Below, one piece after another: positions 1 through 11,641 of a stretch of 64,000 nt of DNA; the stretch's first letter is position 1, and each line of letters starts with the position of its first letter. The stretch is from Diplodia intermedia (Eukaryota > Ascomycota > Dothideomycetes > Botryosphaeriales > Botryosphaeriaceae): assembly GCA_021495925.1 (NCBI GenBank), contig JAKEKT010000065.1, forward strand, positions 124,001-188,000, in the 5' to 3' direction. The notes beneath the pieces are model-generated. The model was not told the DNA's origin. It saw only the letters and a list, made by a program, of their open reading frames with translations, and did no database searches. Made by a program: the position numbers and the translations under genes.

Positions 1-2777
1 TACGGAGGAGTAACACGATCGCGAGGCAGCGGCGGCGCATCCTTTGGCTCATCGGGCGAAGTCAAAGAGGACTGGGGCGGAGGCGGGGACCTGCTTCGCG
101 GACGACCATCACGGCGGATGACGGCTGCGGAGCGGACCTTGCGCAGACTGTCCTGCCTGGCGTGTTGCTGCTGGCGCGAGCGACGGTTCGCAAACATGTT
201 GCTGCGTGGCGTCGGGCTGTGCGAGCCTTCGCTCTTGCTGAACGGCACCTTCCTGGAGCTTGACCTCGTCGGCACGGGGAACGGAGGCGGCTTGGGCTTC
301 GAAAGCGTGTTGCTGGAGCTTGCTTCTCCAGGTGCTGGCCGGTCGTGTGCGGTGATACCGCTCTGCAGCAGTGCGGAGCGACGCACGCTCGGCTGCTTGC
401 GGATAGATCCAGCCCGGATGGGTTTCTCGACCTTCGCCGGCTTTTCGCAAGAGGACCGTTTCTCGTACGAGGAGCGTTTGGAGTTAGGTTCCTTCTCCTC
501 CGGCACCGGCGTGGGAGGCTTGTTGAACACGCGCCCGTACTTGATTGCTCTGACCACCACTGCGTGACCGCTGTATCCCTCTTCATCGCTCGAGGCCTCT
601 TCATCGGCTGCAGCATCCTCATCGGAACTTGCTCCGTCAAAGCCGGCGAACAAGCTGCTGGTCCTGAATGGCCGCCTTATGCCGTCAGTACTTTCCTGTG
701 TGAGGGGGCCATTATCGTTGTTGCCGGGATATTTGTCTTGAGTGGTCATAGTCCGCATTGATTTGAGCAATTCCTGTGTGGACGAATGCAAGGGATATTT
801 CCCTTTCTCCTCAAAGGGCTTAGCGAGCACGGGCTGAGCCTTCTGCTCCTCCTTGACGGGCGTTCCTGGCTTCGACGAGATGGCCGAAGGCAGCAGGTGC
901 GCTGGGAGTTTGGCAATTCGCGGGTCGATCAAAATGGGATCGGTCTGTGCCTCGGAATCGCGCATGTTACTGGGCAACTCAGGGCCAGTCTGGACAGCGG
1001 CGCTCTTGGTGTTGGGGGGGAGCACAGCGTGCTTAGGAGATCCAGGAGTCGATCCTGGGGGGTGGATGGCGATTTGTGGAATGGGAATCGGCGCAGGCAC
1101 TTCCGTCCGAGGCGGCGACTGCGGAGGCTCAACTATGACTTCAGGCAACGGCTGTGGCTGAGGATCCACCCGCGACTCCGTCTGCGTAGACGTCGAAGCC
1201 ATTTGAGGCGCATGACTGGAAGCTTCAGGGCCATCCGGGGACTGCGGAAGCACGACCGTTGGCGTTTCAGGGGGGCTCAACGGCTGGCCCAGGGTCTGAC
1301 ACGATGTTGAGACCATCAGTCCCGATTTCCGTGGCGACGTCGCCAACTCCTTCTCCCTCGGAACCTCGGAGGGAGGTGCAGAGACACGCTTCTTCCTCTG
1401 GTTCGCTTCAACATCCATGGCAGCCATGATATGACTACTGTTCCTTGCAGCCACGATCTGTTGCGCAGTCACCCTGGGAGACGGTGGAGGAGACGGTTGA
1501 ACTCCGGTGTCGACGTATTCAACACGTCTCTGCTCCACCTTGGCTATATCTTCCGGCTCGATCCTCGGCTCAACTTGTGGCGGGACAATAGTATCGAAAG
1601 ACTGCTGGTGCTTCGGGCGGTGGATGTCGGGAATCGTGTCGTCGAGACAGTAAGACATGTCCCTGTCAGGCTCGCTTGGTGTCGGGGTGGTCCTATCTTT
1701 GTCTATCATTATGCCGAGCATCTTGCGCGCCTTTTCGTCAGGGACGGACGATGCTCTGGCCTCCATCAGCTTGCGGGCGCGAATCTCGTGCTCGGTATAA
1801 TCGTCAGAATCTGTTTCCAGCTCGTCGAAATCTTCATCCTCTTCGTCAAAAGAAAGCTCGTCTGCAAGGCTAAGGCCGTTCGACAGCTTCACTTGTGCTT
1901 CAGAGCCGATGGTGAGGATCGATGCACGGTACCCACGAGGACCGAAGCTTCGCACGCTTCTTGCGCTGCCGCTGCTCTGGTTTCGTCGGTGCCGACCTTT
2001 CTTGGGTGAAGATTGAACGCTGGCCGTATCACTCTCACCGTCTTTGCCACCCGCAAAGTCTCCCGGAGCTCGGGCCTCGAGTGCTGCCTGCTGCGTTGCC
2101 AGCTCATCAAGGACGGCCTTCAATCGAGTTTCAGTGACATGGAGCCGACGTTCTAGAGATCGCTTGTCGTTGTCCCAGGCCTCCTTGTCTTTTTGCCAGA
2201 GGTCTTGTGTACGATCTGATGCATCAACTTCGTTCCTTGCCTTCTTCTGGGATGCCTCGAGCTTGTTTTTCAGATGGTCATTGTCAGACTTGAGTTGGTC
2301 TCGTTCCTTGACCAGTTCCTCGAGGGCTGACAGTGTTCCGGTTTCCAACTGCTGGATTTGGCGCTTGGCAGTTCGGCTTTCTCTCAAACTGGTCGACAGC
2401 TTGTCGTTGAGAAGCTCGTTTTCTTCTTGTGTTGAATGCAAGTTGGTCTCGAGATCCTCAATGACCCGGTGCTTGGAGTCGAGTTCTCGCCGCAAGTTGA
2501 GGATCTCGGCCACGAGATTAGCTTGCAGCGTTGGAGTGAAGCGGCGAGGATCCAGCTGGGAGATGTGGTCATCATTTGCGGGGTCATCCGAGGTGCAGTC
2601 GGAAGGCGGGGGCACCGGTGATGCCTGCGATAGGTCACCAAAAGACGAAGGGGTCCCATGTCGAGAGGAACGCCTTGACCTCGACGGCTGTGGGGTCATG
2701 AATGGAGTTTCGGTGGGCGTTGGCAGCGAATGTGTGGCAATTGAAGACTCCTGATCAGAGAAGTATTCGGTCGCCAT
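1..2777 (-). CDS. Large coiled-coil/disordered protein, N-terminal 925 residues; possible Num1/ApsA cortical anchor (3' end beyond window)
   Basis: The frame is open without an intron from the ATG at 2777 to the window edge, so only the N-terminal 925 residues are seen. It starts MATEYFSDQESSIATHS. Residues about 60-200 are rich in heptad-like Glu/Lys/Leu patterns and should form a coiled coil; the rest is Ser/Pro-rich, with an acidic patch around residues 310-330 and a second one (SSDEDAAADEEASSDEEG) near residue 720. Four Gln-Thr motifs lie at residues 494, 532, 596 and 611. The layout of coiled coil, long disordered region and unseen C-terminus fits the fungal Num1/ApsA nuclear-migration anchors, which carry a C-terminal PH domain and recruit dynein to the cortex. 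That domain lies outside the window, so the family call is inference. Another cytoskeletal scaffold is the main alternative. Confidence 0.6.
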   Translation of the reverse strand, partial: MATEYFSDQESSIATHSLPTPTETPFMTPQPSRSRRSSRHGTPSSFGDLSQASPVPPPSDCTSDDPANDDHISQLDPRRFTPTLQANLVAEILNLRRELDSKHRVIEDLETNLHSTQEENELLNDKLSTSLRESRTAKRQIQQLETGTLSALEELVKERDQLKSDNDHLKNKLEASQKKARNEVDASDRTQDLWQKDKEAWDNDKRSLERRLHVTETRLKAVLDELATQQAALEARAPGDFAGGKDGESDTASVQSSPKKGRHRRNQSSGSARSVRSFGPRGYRASILTIGSEAQVKLSNGLSLADELSFDEEDEDFDELETDSDDYTEHEIRARKLMEARASSVPDEKARKMLGIMIDKDRTTPTPSEPDRDMSYCLDDTIPDIHRPKHQQSFDTIVPPQVEPRIEPEDIAKVEQRRVEYVDTGVQPSPPPSPRVTAQQIVAARNSSHIMAAMDVEANQRKKRVSAPPSEVPREKELATSPRKSGLMVSTSCQTLGQPLSPPETPTVVLPQSPDGPEASSHAPQMASTSTQTESRVDPQPQPLPEVIVEPPQSPPRTEVPAPIPIPQIAIHPPGSTPGSPKHAVLPPNTKSAAVQTGPELPSNMRDSEAQTDPILIDPRIAKLPAHLLPSAISSKPGTPVKEEQKAQPVLAKPFEEKGKYPLHSSTQELLKSMRTMTTQDKYPGNNDNGPLTQESTDGIRRPFRTSSLFAGFDGASSDEDAAADEEASSDEEGYSGHAVVVRAIKYGRVFNKPPTPVPEEKEPNSKRSSYEKRSSCEKPAKVEKPIRAGSIRKQPSVRRSALLQSGITAHDRPAPGEASSSNTLSKPKPPPFPVPTRSSSRKVPFSKSEGSHSPTPRSNMFANRRSRQQQHARQDSLRKVRSAAVIRRDGRPRSRSPPPPQSSLTSPDEPKDAPPLPRDRVTPP

Positions 2778-5184
2778 GGTGACAGGAGGGCCTTAATACT
2801 GCCACGCTCCGCAGCAGGTGAAATTTGGACTTCCCAAGACTTTATCGAGCCTGAAACATGACTGCTCGTAGGATTAGCACGGCCGGCGCCAGACGGCAGG
2901 GAGAGTCCCTGGCGATGAGCAATGGTGCTTGCCTCACATACTTTGAGAAGAAAGCTTGTCTACCTCAGAAGCCCTTTCAATGCAAGATGAAACGACGGGC
3001 AGACAGGATCGGAGTTAGCCGGATTCTGCGTGGCGCCTTGCCGTGATGAGCCGGACCCTTTTGAAGGAGAGGAGGGTGCGGCTCTGAGATGGCGGCGTTC
3101 GCGGGGGGCCAGAGCAGCGATGGGTGGAGAGACAGAGGCGCCAATTATGCAGAGCGGAAGTCAATGCTGTGCTACCCCGGAGCTGTCAGCAGGCGCCACT
3201 GGCAGGACAGAGATCCGAGTGGTGTGAGTCGGCGGGAGGGTTGCACGCGTGGAGCAGCGGCGCGGGAGTCAGTGGGACGGGGCGTACAAGTAAGTATTCG
3301 TGGAGGTTGCGTATGCACCTCAAACAAGGCTGCTAGCCCGGGCGATGAACGAAGGGAAGCACGCTAGGGACGGCAGTGCATTGGAGAAATGGCGGAAGCG
3401 GGCGTGGGGCAGAGAGACAGGGTGACGCAGATGGGAGAGAGGGTCGTGCAGGCCTAGGGTCGGCCGGCGGCGTGGAGAGGGACTTGGGAGCGTGAGGAGA
3501 GCTGAGGGCATGACGGGCAGATCCATGCGGTTTATTGGGGTTCCTGGCGCAGCGCCGGCGTGGCAGGGGACTTGCATCTGGCATCGGCGGACGTGCGCGC
3601 GAATGGGGGCGTGGCCGAATCGAAATTGCGGCGAGCGTTGGAGTGCAGCGGTAGTGGACGATTTCCGCTCATCAGGGGCCGGCTCCCGCTGACCAACGCA
3701 GGACCCCGTCGCTAGCCCCACCACCGCGCCCTCGGCCACATCGGCCAACGGGGCGCGCCGCCGTTGGTGCCCCTGGCGACGGCCTCGCGCTCCTCGTGCC
3801 GTGGTGTTGTGGCGCGTGTATCGCGGTGCGCGCCCGCGTAGGCGCAGCATGTGGCCCTGCCGGCTGCGCGCGAGCACCGTAGCTGGCGCCGTGACGATCG
3901 CCCTGCCCGGCGATGCCGTGCCACCGCCGAGGGCACCTGCGCCTGCCTGCACCGCACCTGCAGCGGCCAGCGGCCGCCCGTCCCAGGGTGCCAGCCTGCC
4001 GGGTTCAGGAGCTCGAGCGTTGCGATGGCGGCTGCTAGCTGCTGCACCTCCGTCACGCCGTCACTATCGCCCTGTCAATTGCCATCCGTATTTGCAGCAA
4101 ATTGCCCGCCGTGCAGATCACGCCAAGTCGCCTGCTGCTCCACTGCTGCGATTCGATTGCAAGCCGCACAGTCCAGCCCTCTCCACGCCCAGCACTGCTG
4201 CCTCCCCCTCCCCGCATTTGCCATGCGGCTGGCAGGAGCGAGATTGCTCTGTGTCACCATGAGACGCGTGAGCTTGGCGCCTCCGCTGGCTGCCGAGACA
4301 TGGCCCGCCGCGTGGGCACAGATGCGCGATGCCCGATGTGTGGTTGACAAATCGTCGGAATCGAGCTGCGTCGTACCTAGATGCGGAGCCCATCTGTGCT
4401 CCCATGATCGACCGTAACGTAATGCAATGTGCATTAGCGGGACCGCAGTGCGGAGGGTATAAAAAGAATCATATCGTCAATGGGCCTGGGCTGTCGGGAA
4501 GCCCTATCGGCCTACGCGAGATAGCAGCTCCGCCTAATTTATGCCGCACGTTCCCTGGCGCGAGAGGCTATGCAGCTGTAAGTACAGTACAAGAGAGAAG
4601 CGGCAACCGTTAGCGTACCGTTGTCGCCTCAAAATAGGTTCTCTCCCGAACCCCCATAGTGGCAGTAGGCAGGGCGTCCTTGGACGTAAATTGGATCCGC
4701 CCGTGGCCCTAGCGGCCCATTATCCGCTGGACGACGTGACGACAGGGAGCATGCGTCCAGATCAGTTTGTGAATCCTTGCGGCTCTGCCGTCGACGATCA
4801 GCCGGACTGGCATTGGCATGAAGGAGGATCGAGCGTCATGCCGCCACGGCGAGCAGTCTCGGATGTTGCTTATGCAGGGGCGGCTTGTGGGCGTTGACAG
4901 CCGGAGAAAAAGCAAAAGACGAGAGCCAATCTCTGCAGCAGGCGCCCGTCCCCGGTCGGATGGCTGCTTCCGGAATCCGTCGCGCATCCGCCGACCACCT
5001 AGAGAGTCATTGGCGCCTGAGGCCCGCATGTTATCGATAACGAAATTTCGTCCACTCTCGCTGTGGCTCTGCCTCACGCTGCATCCAGTCTTTCGCCCGC
5101 CTGCGCCTCGTCTAACCCTGGAGCTGCTTCGAAGTGCCTGGCCTTAATCTTCCGCGACGCGACTTTCCCGCCGAAACCGCCACC
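2778..5184. other. Intergenic region between two divergent genes
   Basis: About 2.4 kb between the start of the coiled-coil gene and cns1, transcribed in opposite directions. Only short, overlapping frames of biased composition are present, with no recognisable domain. A TATA-like run (gggtataaaaag) occurs near 4457, too far from either ATG to assign. The last 40 nt before 5185 are a plausible cns1 leader. Confidence 0.6.
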
Positions 5185-6685
5185 ATGGGCAAGATCGAGG
5201 AGCTGCCCGACGACTTCGACGAGTCACTCAACCTCAATGGCCCGGCCGTGAACGACCTCCCCAGTGGCCCCGGTCCAAGCGGCGTGCCCTCGATCGAATC
5301 TCTTCTCAACAATGCTACCCCAAGCAAGGGCGCGTCTGCGGCCGAGGAGCCGTCCGACGGAAAGGCGTCGGCTGCAAAGCCACCAGTCATGACGGAAACA
5401 GCATCCAAGACCGCTGACGAGCTGTTGGCCGAGCTCAATCGCACGCCGCTTTTTATGACATCACTGGACGAGAGCGATGGGCAGGGCGGCGAGAACACGG
5501 CGCTAGAAGGATTGAAGGCGCTCGCGTATGAAGGAACCAAGGCCGAGGTCGCCGGTAATTTCCGGGAGCAAGGAAATGACTGTGCCCGCGCAAAGCAGTG
5601 GGTTGACGCACGGGAGTTCTATGATAGAGCTCTTGGCGTGCTGAAGGGCGTGGGCAAAGAGCTGAGCGAGGACCCGGACATGGATCTTGCGGATGGACAA
5701 CTAGATCCGGAGGAGGAGGCGCGGAAAGAAAAGCAGATTGAAGAAGCTTCTCTCGTAAACAAGGCGTTGTGCAATCTGGAGATGAGTATGTCAGTCCTTT
5801 CCATGACCAGGCCGAGAGATACACCTAGAACCTTTGCGAGTGCTTTGCGGGCGCAGATGTTGCAGGGTATCTCGTCCTCGTATCAATGCGCTACTATACG
5901 TCTGCGCGCCCTGCAAATTAGATGCTCCTTCATTGCTACACAAGGAAACAGGCTAACTGCATCTGCAAACAGAGAACTACCGCTCCTGCATACAAAATTG
6001 CAAGGCAACTCTTCTTATCAACCCGTTGAATGTGAAGGCTTGGTACCGCAGCGCCACCGCTCTCCTTGCCCTGGACAAGATCCCCGAAGCCGAGGACTCG
6101 TGCGAGCGTGGTCTGGCGATTGATGCCAACAATGCCTCCCTTAAGTCACTCAAGATCAAGATCGCAACACGCAAGAAGTACCTCGAGGAGACCGAGCAAA
6201 AGCGTAAAGAGCGGGAGACGAGGAAGCGCAATGAGGAGAACTCCCTTCAATTAGCGCTCAGAGCACGCAACATCAAGACACGGTCTACTGGTGCAGACCC
6301 TGACACCGGAGATGCGAGGATTGCGCTGGCAGAGCCTCTGGACCCTTCCTCAGTCCTCTCATTTCCCTTAATCCTTCTCTACCCGCTACACGCGCAGAGC
6401 GACTTCATTCAGGCGTGTGCCGAGACAGACAGCCTGGGCCAGCACCTCGAGTACATTCTGCCAGTGCCTTGGGACGAGGGCAGCGAATACACCCAGACGG
6501 GTACCGAGTGCTACCTGGAGACGTCTTCCGGTGGCCTGATCAAGGCGGGCAAGAAGGTTCCGCTGGGTAAGCTGCTGGCAGGGGGCACAGTGGAGATCCT
6601 GGATGGACTGGTCAAGGTTAATGTCGTGCCCAAAGCAAGAGCGCAAGAGTGGATCGCAGAGTTCAAGAAGAGAAAGGGTCTGTGA
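5185..6685 (+). CDS. cns1: Cns1/TTC4-type TPR co-chaperone of Hsp90
   Basis: Two exons (5185-5785, 5973-6685; 437 aa) separated by a 187-nt intron with donor GTATGT and a CTAAC branch 20 nt before the acceptor. The spliced frame reads through the TPR helices as NLEM-KNYRSCIQNCKATLL. The TPR domain covers about residues 119-270: AGNFREQGNDCARAKQWVDA opens TPR1 and VKAWYRSATALLALDKIPEA lies in TPR3. A charged helix follows, then a C-terminal domain of the kind found in Cns1/TTC4. The family binds the C-terminal MEEVD of Hsp90 and Hsp70 and is essential in yeast, where it supports translation elongation factor folding. Start chosen at CACCATGGG, where the conserved MGKIEELPDDFDES begins; an in-frame ATG at 5134 would add 17 residues of weak context. 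Confidence 0.9.
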
Positions 6686-9269
6686 GATGAATAGCACAAC
6701 CCGGTCCGATGATTGGGGAGCCATATTGGCGAGACCGAGCTGGACTCCGGCGAATGACATAGTGGCCAGACAGTTCATCTCGCGTGTATGGGAGAAATGA
6801 AGCAATGATATCCAGCTGGGAGAGCTGAACACAAAGATGGCGAGCAAATTGCAACCACCGGGCGGTAAGACATTCAACCACGTCCAAACAAACCCTTCTC
6901 CACACGGTGCCCTGAAACACGCATCACCATCTTCAAGTCCGCGCGCATCGCGCGCTCGACCCAATTGTTCCCCACCACCGAGGGACGAATCCGATTGCTG
7001 GGCTGGAGCTCCACCACGTCACAGACTTTCGCCCGGTTTTTTCTCCGCGATCCCGGTCTCAGATCATTCAGCCCAATCACTTCAATCCCCAGAATCACGT
7101 CCGGCGAACTCATGCAGGGTCCTACCTCTCGCTGCCCCACGCGGACTCTCCACTTCCCTTCCCCCTCCAGACCGCTCTGCCAACCAGCGACGCTATAATG
7201 AGACCGCTCAGCACAACTTCCTAACAGGTGTAGGCGCGCGCGTGCAAGAGGCGTGACGGCACCTCCCGCTCATCCCAATTACCACCCACAAGTACCGACA
7301 CCCGGCCCAAGCATCACACTATCATCACCACAATCCCGCACGCGCAGACCCTCATTGCTACAACACTGACTTCGCACGCAATCCTCACCCACCAACAAAT
7401 GGCCCTCTGCAATCAAATTCGCCGAAGCAGCCGGCCCGATTCTGGCATTCGCACAGATCTGCCTCGACAGCCACCTGACGACACAGCCCAAACGCCTCCA
7501 AAAGCCCATGCGCACGCACAGATTACCCCACCAAAAGGCCAGATGCTTTCATCCGTGGGTCGTCGATAATTGAGATAGACAAAAGGCTACAACAGGCCAC
7601 ATGGCCCGTCAACATCCCTCCGCGATTACTCACCACCTCTTGATCTGCCTTGGCGACCACCCCCCTGTCCAGCTGAACAACGACGACAGATTCCTCGCCG
7701 CGTCCATCCGAGCACGACTAAACACGCACGTAGTATACGGCCGATGACCGCCCACTACTGCCTTTACCCTTTTCCCACTTAACCGCGTCGACGCACGTGG
7801 CCGCCCTGACCAAGCGACGGCCCGACACAAGATTGCCCTCAGCAAAAACCACCAATATCGTGCCGCATTCGTCAAACGGCCAATGCTTCACATCGCCCCA
7901 TTCCCAAAACCGTAGGTGACATTCAGCCACCACCACCCCCGGGACCACCGGCCTTATAAGAGAGAGGGGGGAGCAGGAGCCGCAGCGAGGACGAGCACCG
8001 CAGTAGCCCGGCCCCGAAGACGGTCATGAATCAAGACCCTGAGAAAAAAAAGAGATGCATAAAAGTCAAGAAAAACTCCGACCATCTTGGCTTGGACTCG
8101 GCGGCGTTTCGATAGTTCGGAAAAAAAAAAAACGACTCACGCCGTTATCTGTCATCGTCGGTAGTGACCAGTCCGCTCTTTTCTTTCTATTGTTTTAGCA
8201 GTAGTAGTAGGGCCGTCTTCAGCGAGCCGGCCGCGCCGAGATTCTCGGAAATCGGCTCGATGCACGTTTCGCGATCCTAAGCCTCGTTGTCCGACTCGTG
8301 AGGGAGTGCGCGCGGATCGGGTCGGATCGAGTGCAGAGGGGCAGGAAGCTGGAGAGAGAGAGGGTGGTGGTCTTCCCCCTCCCAGCCCGTCCCATGTGCC
8401 GTGGAGCGGGAAGCGCTCATCACCACCGGGCCAGGCTGTTGATGTGTGTGATGTGAAAAAGCACGTGGTCGTAGCTGCCACCTCCCTTTGTCATGCGGCG
8501 ACAGGGCTGAGCGAGAAGTATAGCTGACCCATGTGTATAGCGGTGTTTCAACTGACGCGGCCGGCGGTGTGCCCCCGGATTTCGAGGCGCATGCAGCCAC
8601 TTTATGCATTATTAGCATGGCTTTTCGACGCAGGAACGAACGCAGAGGCGGAGTGCATAGCGAAGTTCATGCGGCGCGCCACAGGCCGGAGATAGCATGT
8701 AGATGCACCGGTGTGACTGAGACTGCCGTCGAAGAAACAGTGCCACATCGATCAGGAAACGGGACATGTCAGTAGATTCTTCATTTCTCCGCTCAGCTAT
8801 TTGACTATTATACAGGCTCGAAACCTCGTGCATATCATTTGCTTTTGCTAGTTTATCTCCGCATTATCAATGCTGGGATTAGTTGATTGGCGTAAGTCAA
8901 GAAACCGCCCGAATTTTGTTATGAAACACAGGTACAGAGAGAACCTGTTGGAAGAAAGAGTCAAGCGCTTCCTCCATACATAGAACTGTTCCGCAGAAAG
9001 GATTCCCCAACGCCAAAGCCACTCTGTTCTTTCCCTTTTTCGTTTCTGTCGTGTGGTCATCGTTGATCATCGAGTTGAAGAAGTGCAAATGCCGAAACCT
9101 CAAATACCATGCTTGAATATAGGGTGATAGGGAAACCGAGAGCCTTATGAAGTAGGGGAAGGTTCCGTTTCCACCAGAATTGATATGCCGAAATGGATAC
9201 CTCTGTCGAAGCCCTCCGCTGGACTTGATCTAGTCACCGTGATGTCGCTGTCAAAGTACTCGAAGATTA
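6686..9269. other. Intergenic region between convergent genes
   Basis: About 2.6 kb between the stops of cns1 and the 2EXR gene. It holds only short frames without recognisable domains. Two short A-runs lie near 8045 and 8123, and a gta repeat near 8199. No RNA gene was recognised. Confidence 0.55.
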
Positions 9270-10502
9270 TCATTCCTTCTTATACATCTTGGTAGAGCGC
9301 TCCATCGAGTCGAGAAGTGATATTTTCACGGCCCAATCGACCTTTGCAGGATACCAGTGGCGTTCGAGTGGTTCCAAGCGGACCTCATCTGCCTTGATCT
9401 CCCTCAAGGCATCAAGGAAACGGTAGTCTGTTCGAGTGAGGCACTTCCGTCCGTAGAACCTGAGGTCAATCTCTTTCAATTTGCCGTGCTTAGAGAGCTG
9501 GCGGAAGCAGTAGATGATATGTTCGTCACGGACAAAGCGGCGCCCTTCATGATCCAAGTAGGGAGTACTCGATGGCGATGCGTCAGTGAGCATGATCGAG
9601 ATCGATCTAAGTAGAGATATGTTGGTAGGGCCAATTGAGTTGAGGAAGACCCTCATGTCCTGGTAGCCAATCTCCCTATCTTGGGAACTCCAGTAGGGAG
9701 CGCGGGATCGGGTGTTCCGTATGAACGCAAATTTGTTCTCGGAATAGAGAACGCTGCGTCCCTCGTTGTAGATCTGCTTGCAGGTTCGCAGCAAAGCTCC
9801 AGAGCGACTGAAGTTCGCGGGGCGTGCAAAGTCGACATCGTCCTTGGTAACAAACAACAAACGGTAGATCTGGTTTCGAAGTTCCGCCGGAAGATCAGCG
9901 AAGGTCTTCTTCGTAGGATCCTCGCGTGTACCAGTACCAAAGCGCTCACGCTGGCGACGAGATGCCTTGCGAGGAGCAACCGAGATGTTGTTTCCAATGC
10001 TTGGCTTGGACGAATGCACCCGGGCGCTGGGCAGACGCTGGCGCTTGGATGGCGGTTCTGATTGTCCGTGGGTGAGTAAGTCCCGGTCGATCTTCAGAAC
10101 CAGAGGACCACTGAAGCCTTTCGGAACGTTGACTGTCAAGTTGATGGAGCTGGCTTCCTCATCGTCCAGCGGGTGCGGAGTTGGTTCGCGCGAGGGGACG
10201 TCTTCCGGATAGAGTGGCTGCGTATCGACGTCTGGCAATGGTGGTGAAGGAGTCCGCTTCCTCTTGGGGTGCTTTTTCCTGACGCCTTCCTCGTCCTCAG
10301 ATCCCGACTCACTCTCCAGACCCTCGTCATCGACGACTTCAGTGGTGTCGAGATACGCCGGGTTTAGAGACTTGCGGCCGGCATTGTCGCGAATGGGTCG
10401 TCCTGTGCGGGCGTTGTAGCGGGTTTGGCGGTCATCATCGCCAAGCTCGGGGCTCGGCTTGCGAGCGCTTGCTTTCGGTTTCGGAGGCGCCTTGCGGGCC
10501 AT
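9270..10502 (-). CDS. 2EXR/F-box-like domain protein
   Basis: A single uninterrupted frame of 410 residues. The first ~190 residues are disordered and basic/acidic: Lys- and Pro-rich at the start, then ESESGSEDEEG and a KKHPKRKR stretch that may act as a nuclear signal. A 2EXR/F-box-like module begins with FADLPAELRNQIYRLLF (about residues 200-216), followed by the pattern LLRTCKQIYNEGRSVLYSEN seen in many fungal 2EXR proteins. This module type is widespread and expanded in Pezizomycotina; most members have no assigned function, and a ubiquitin-ligase role is only suspected by analogy with F-box proteins. Start at 10502 is the first ATG of the frame; the gene diverges from the SHMT gene. Confidence 0.75.
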   Translation of the reverse strand: MARKAPPKPKASARKPSPELGDDDRQTRYNARTGRPIRDNAGRKSLNPAYLDTTEVVDDEGLESESGSEDEEGVRKKHPKRKRTPSPPLPDVDTQPLYPEDVPSREPTPHPLDDEEASSINLTVNVPKGFSGPLVLKIDRDLLTHGQSEPPSKRQRLPSARVHSSKPSIGNNISVAPRKASRRQRERFGTGTREDPTKKTFADLPAELRNQIYRLLFVTKDDVDFARPANFSRSGALLRTCKQIYNEGRSVLYSENKFAFIRNTRSRAPYWSSQDREIGYQDMRVFLNSIGPTNISLLRSISIMLTDASPSSTPYLDHEGRRFVRDEHIIYCFRQLSKHGKLKEIDLRFYGRKCLTRTDYRFLDALREIKADEVRLEPLERHWYPAKVDWAVKISLLDSMERSTKMYKKE

Positions 10503-11641
10503 GCTGAGAGCGCGTGTCTTTGATGAGCGGTTTGATGGCTGTGATGGTGGAGAGCAAAGGAAGAGCGGGCGGAAGTTGATTTTTCTCAGGGTCGTCGGCG
10601 CGGTGATGTAAGGCGAAGCTCGAGGAAGGCGCGACCCGTACCTACCATATTCACAGGGTAGTTGACTACAAGACCCGGACGTAGGTGCGCGAATTCAAAA
10701 CCGACATCTGCGTCCGGGCCTTACATTAAACTACCCATCACATGTCGAATAGTTCTATGAGGCAGGTGTGGGCGGGCAATTTCTTGTCACCCGCCGTGGA
10801 AGGGTGCAAACGAAGGGTCTTAGCAACACGTGCGCCAGACGCACACGCGAAATCACCTGGTGCCATCGGGTGCGAGATGCGATGCCTTGACTAGTAGTCA
10901 CTACCATATTCACAGGCGCATTCTGCGCGATGAGCAGTCGGGCGGGCGTTGACTAGCAAGCATCACGTGTCTAACTGCTACCTGTCAACAGCGCTGACTG
11001 CATTGACAGAATTTCGATGCAAAGCCGTAGAAGAGCATTCGGGAGATAGAAGCGCATTACCTATATACTGCTGTACAAGCTCTGCATGCTCTGCAACCCT
11101 CAGAAAGCGCCGAAGCCGCCAGCTGCGTCCCGTCTGCTGCCCTCAGAAAAACACCGAAGCCGACAGCGGCGTCTGCTGCCACCTTCGAGCTTCTCCAAAG
11201 GCCGCGTTCCCAGGCCGGCCACCCGTCTGTCGCTTTGAAATCCCAGCAATCGCGTCTGTCCCGCCGAGGGAGGATGCCAACGTCGTCGAAAGGCATATCA
11301 TCACACAGGAATCCAATCAGAAAGTTTCAAATTGTTCCTCTAAGGTGGTGAGGTGGGCCCGGAACATGTCAACAGCACCCACGCCGCCGAGCTTGCGCGC
11401 GGCGGGTGAGAATGCGCTGCCGTGAAGGCCAGCTCATCATCTTGGATTTAGTTGTGTGATGAAGAAGAAAGGACCGAGATGCGTGGCGCGGCGGAGAGAA
11501 AAAGGCTGTCTCGCGTGGGCTTCCGATTGCGGCCTAGCTCCGCGCTTCGCGGCGCCGACGCATCGATCCATCACCTCACCACCGCGTCGAGATCGTCCCA
11601 GCTTCTCCACGCCCATTGCTGAGTTCCCCAGGCCGGCAATT
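10503..11641. other. Divergent intergenic region with a fold-back element
   Basis: 1.1 kb between the divergently transcribed 2EXR and SHMT genes. It contains an imperfect inverted repeat (10656-10736) and a 16-nt direct repeat (10642-10657 and 10901-10916). The remaining frames are short and show no domain. Confidence 0.6.
10656..10736. repeat. Imperfect inverted repeat, 29-nt arms
   Basis: Arms 10656-10684 and 10708-10736 match at 23 of 29 positions, with two perfect 8-bp blocks (GGGTAGTT/AACTACCC outside and CCCGGACG/CGTCCGGG inside). The 23-nt spacer would be a hairpin loop. The copy of ctaccatattcacagg at 10642 overlaps the left edge, and the same 16-mer recurs at 10901. It could be a degraded miniature element; no target-site duplication is evident. 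Confidence 0.7.

Noticed and set aside
2044..2754. 236-codon Ser/Arg-rich plus-strand frame
   Set aside because: Antisense to the coiled-coil protein, whose minus-strand frame stays open for 925 codons.
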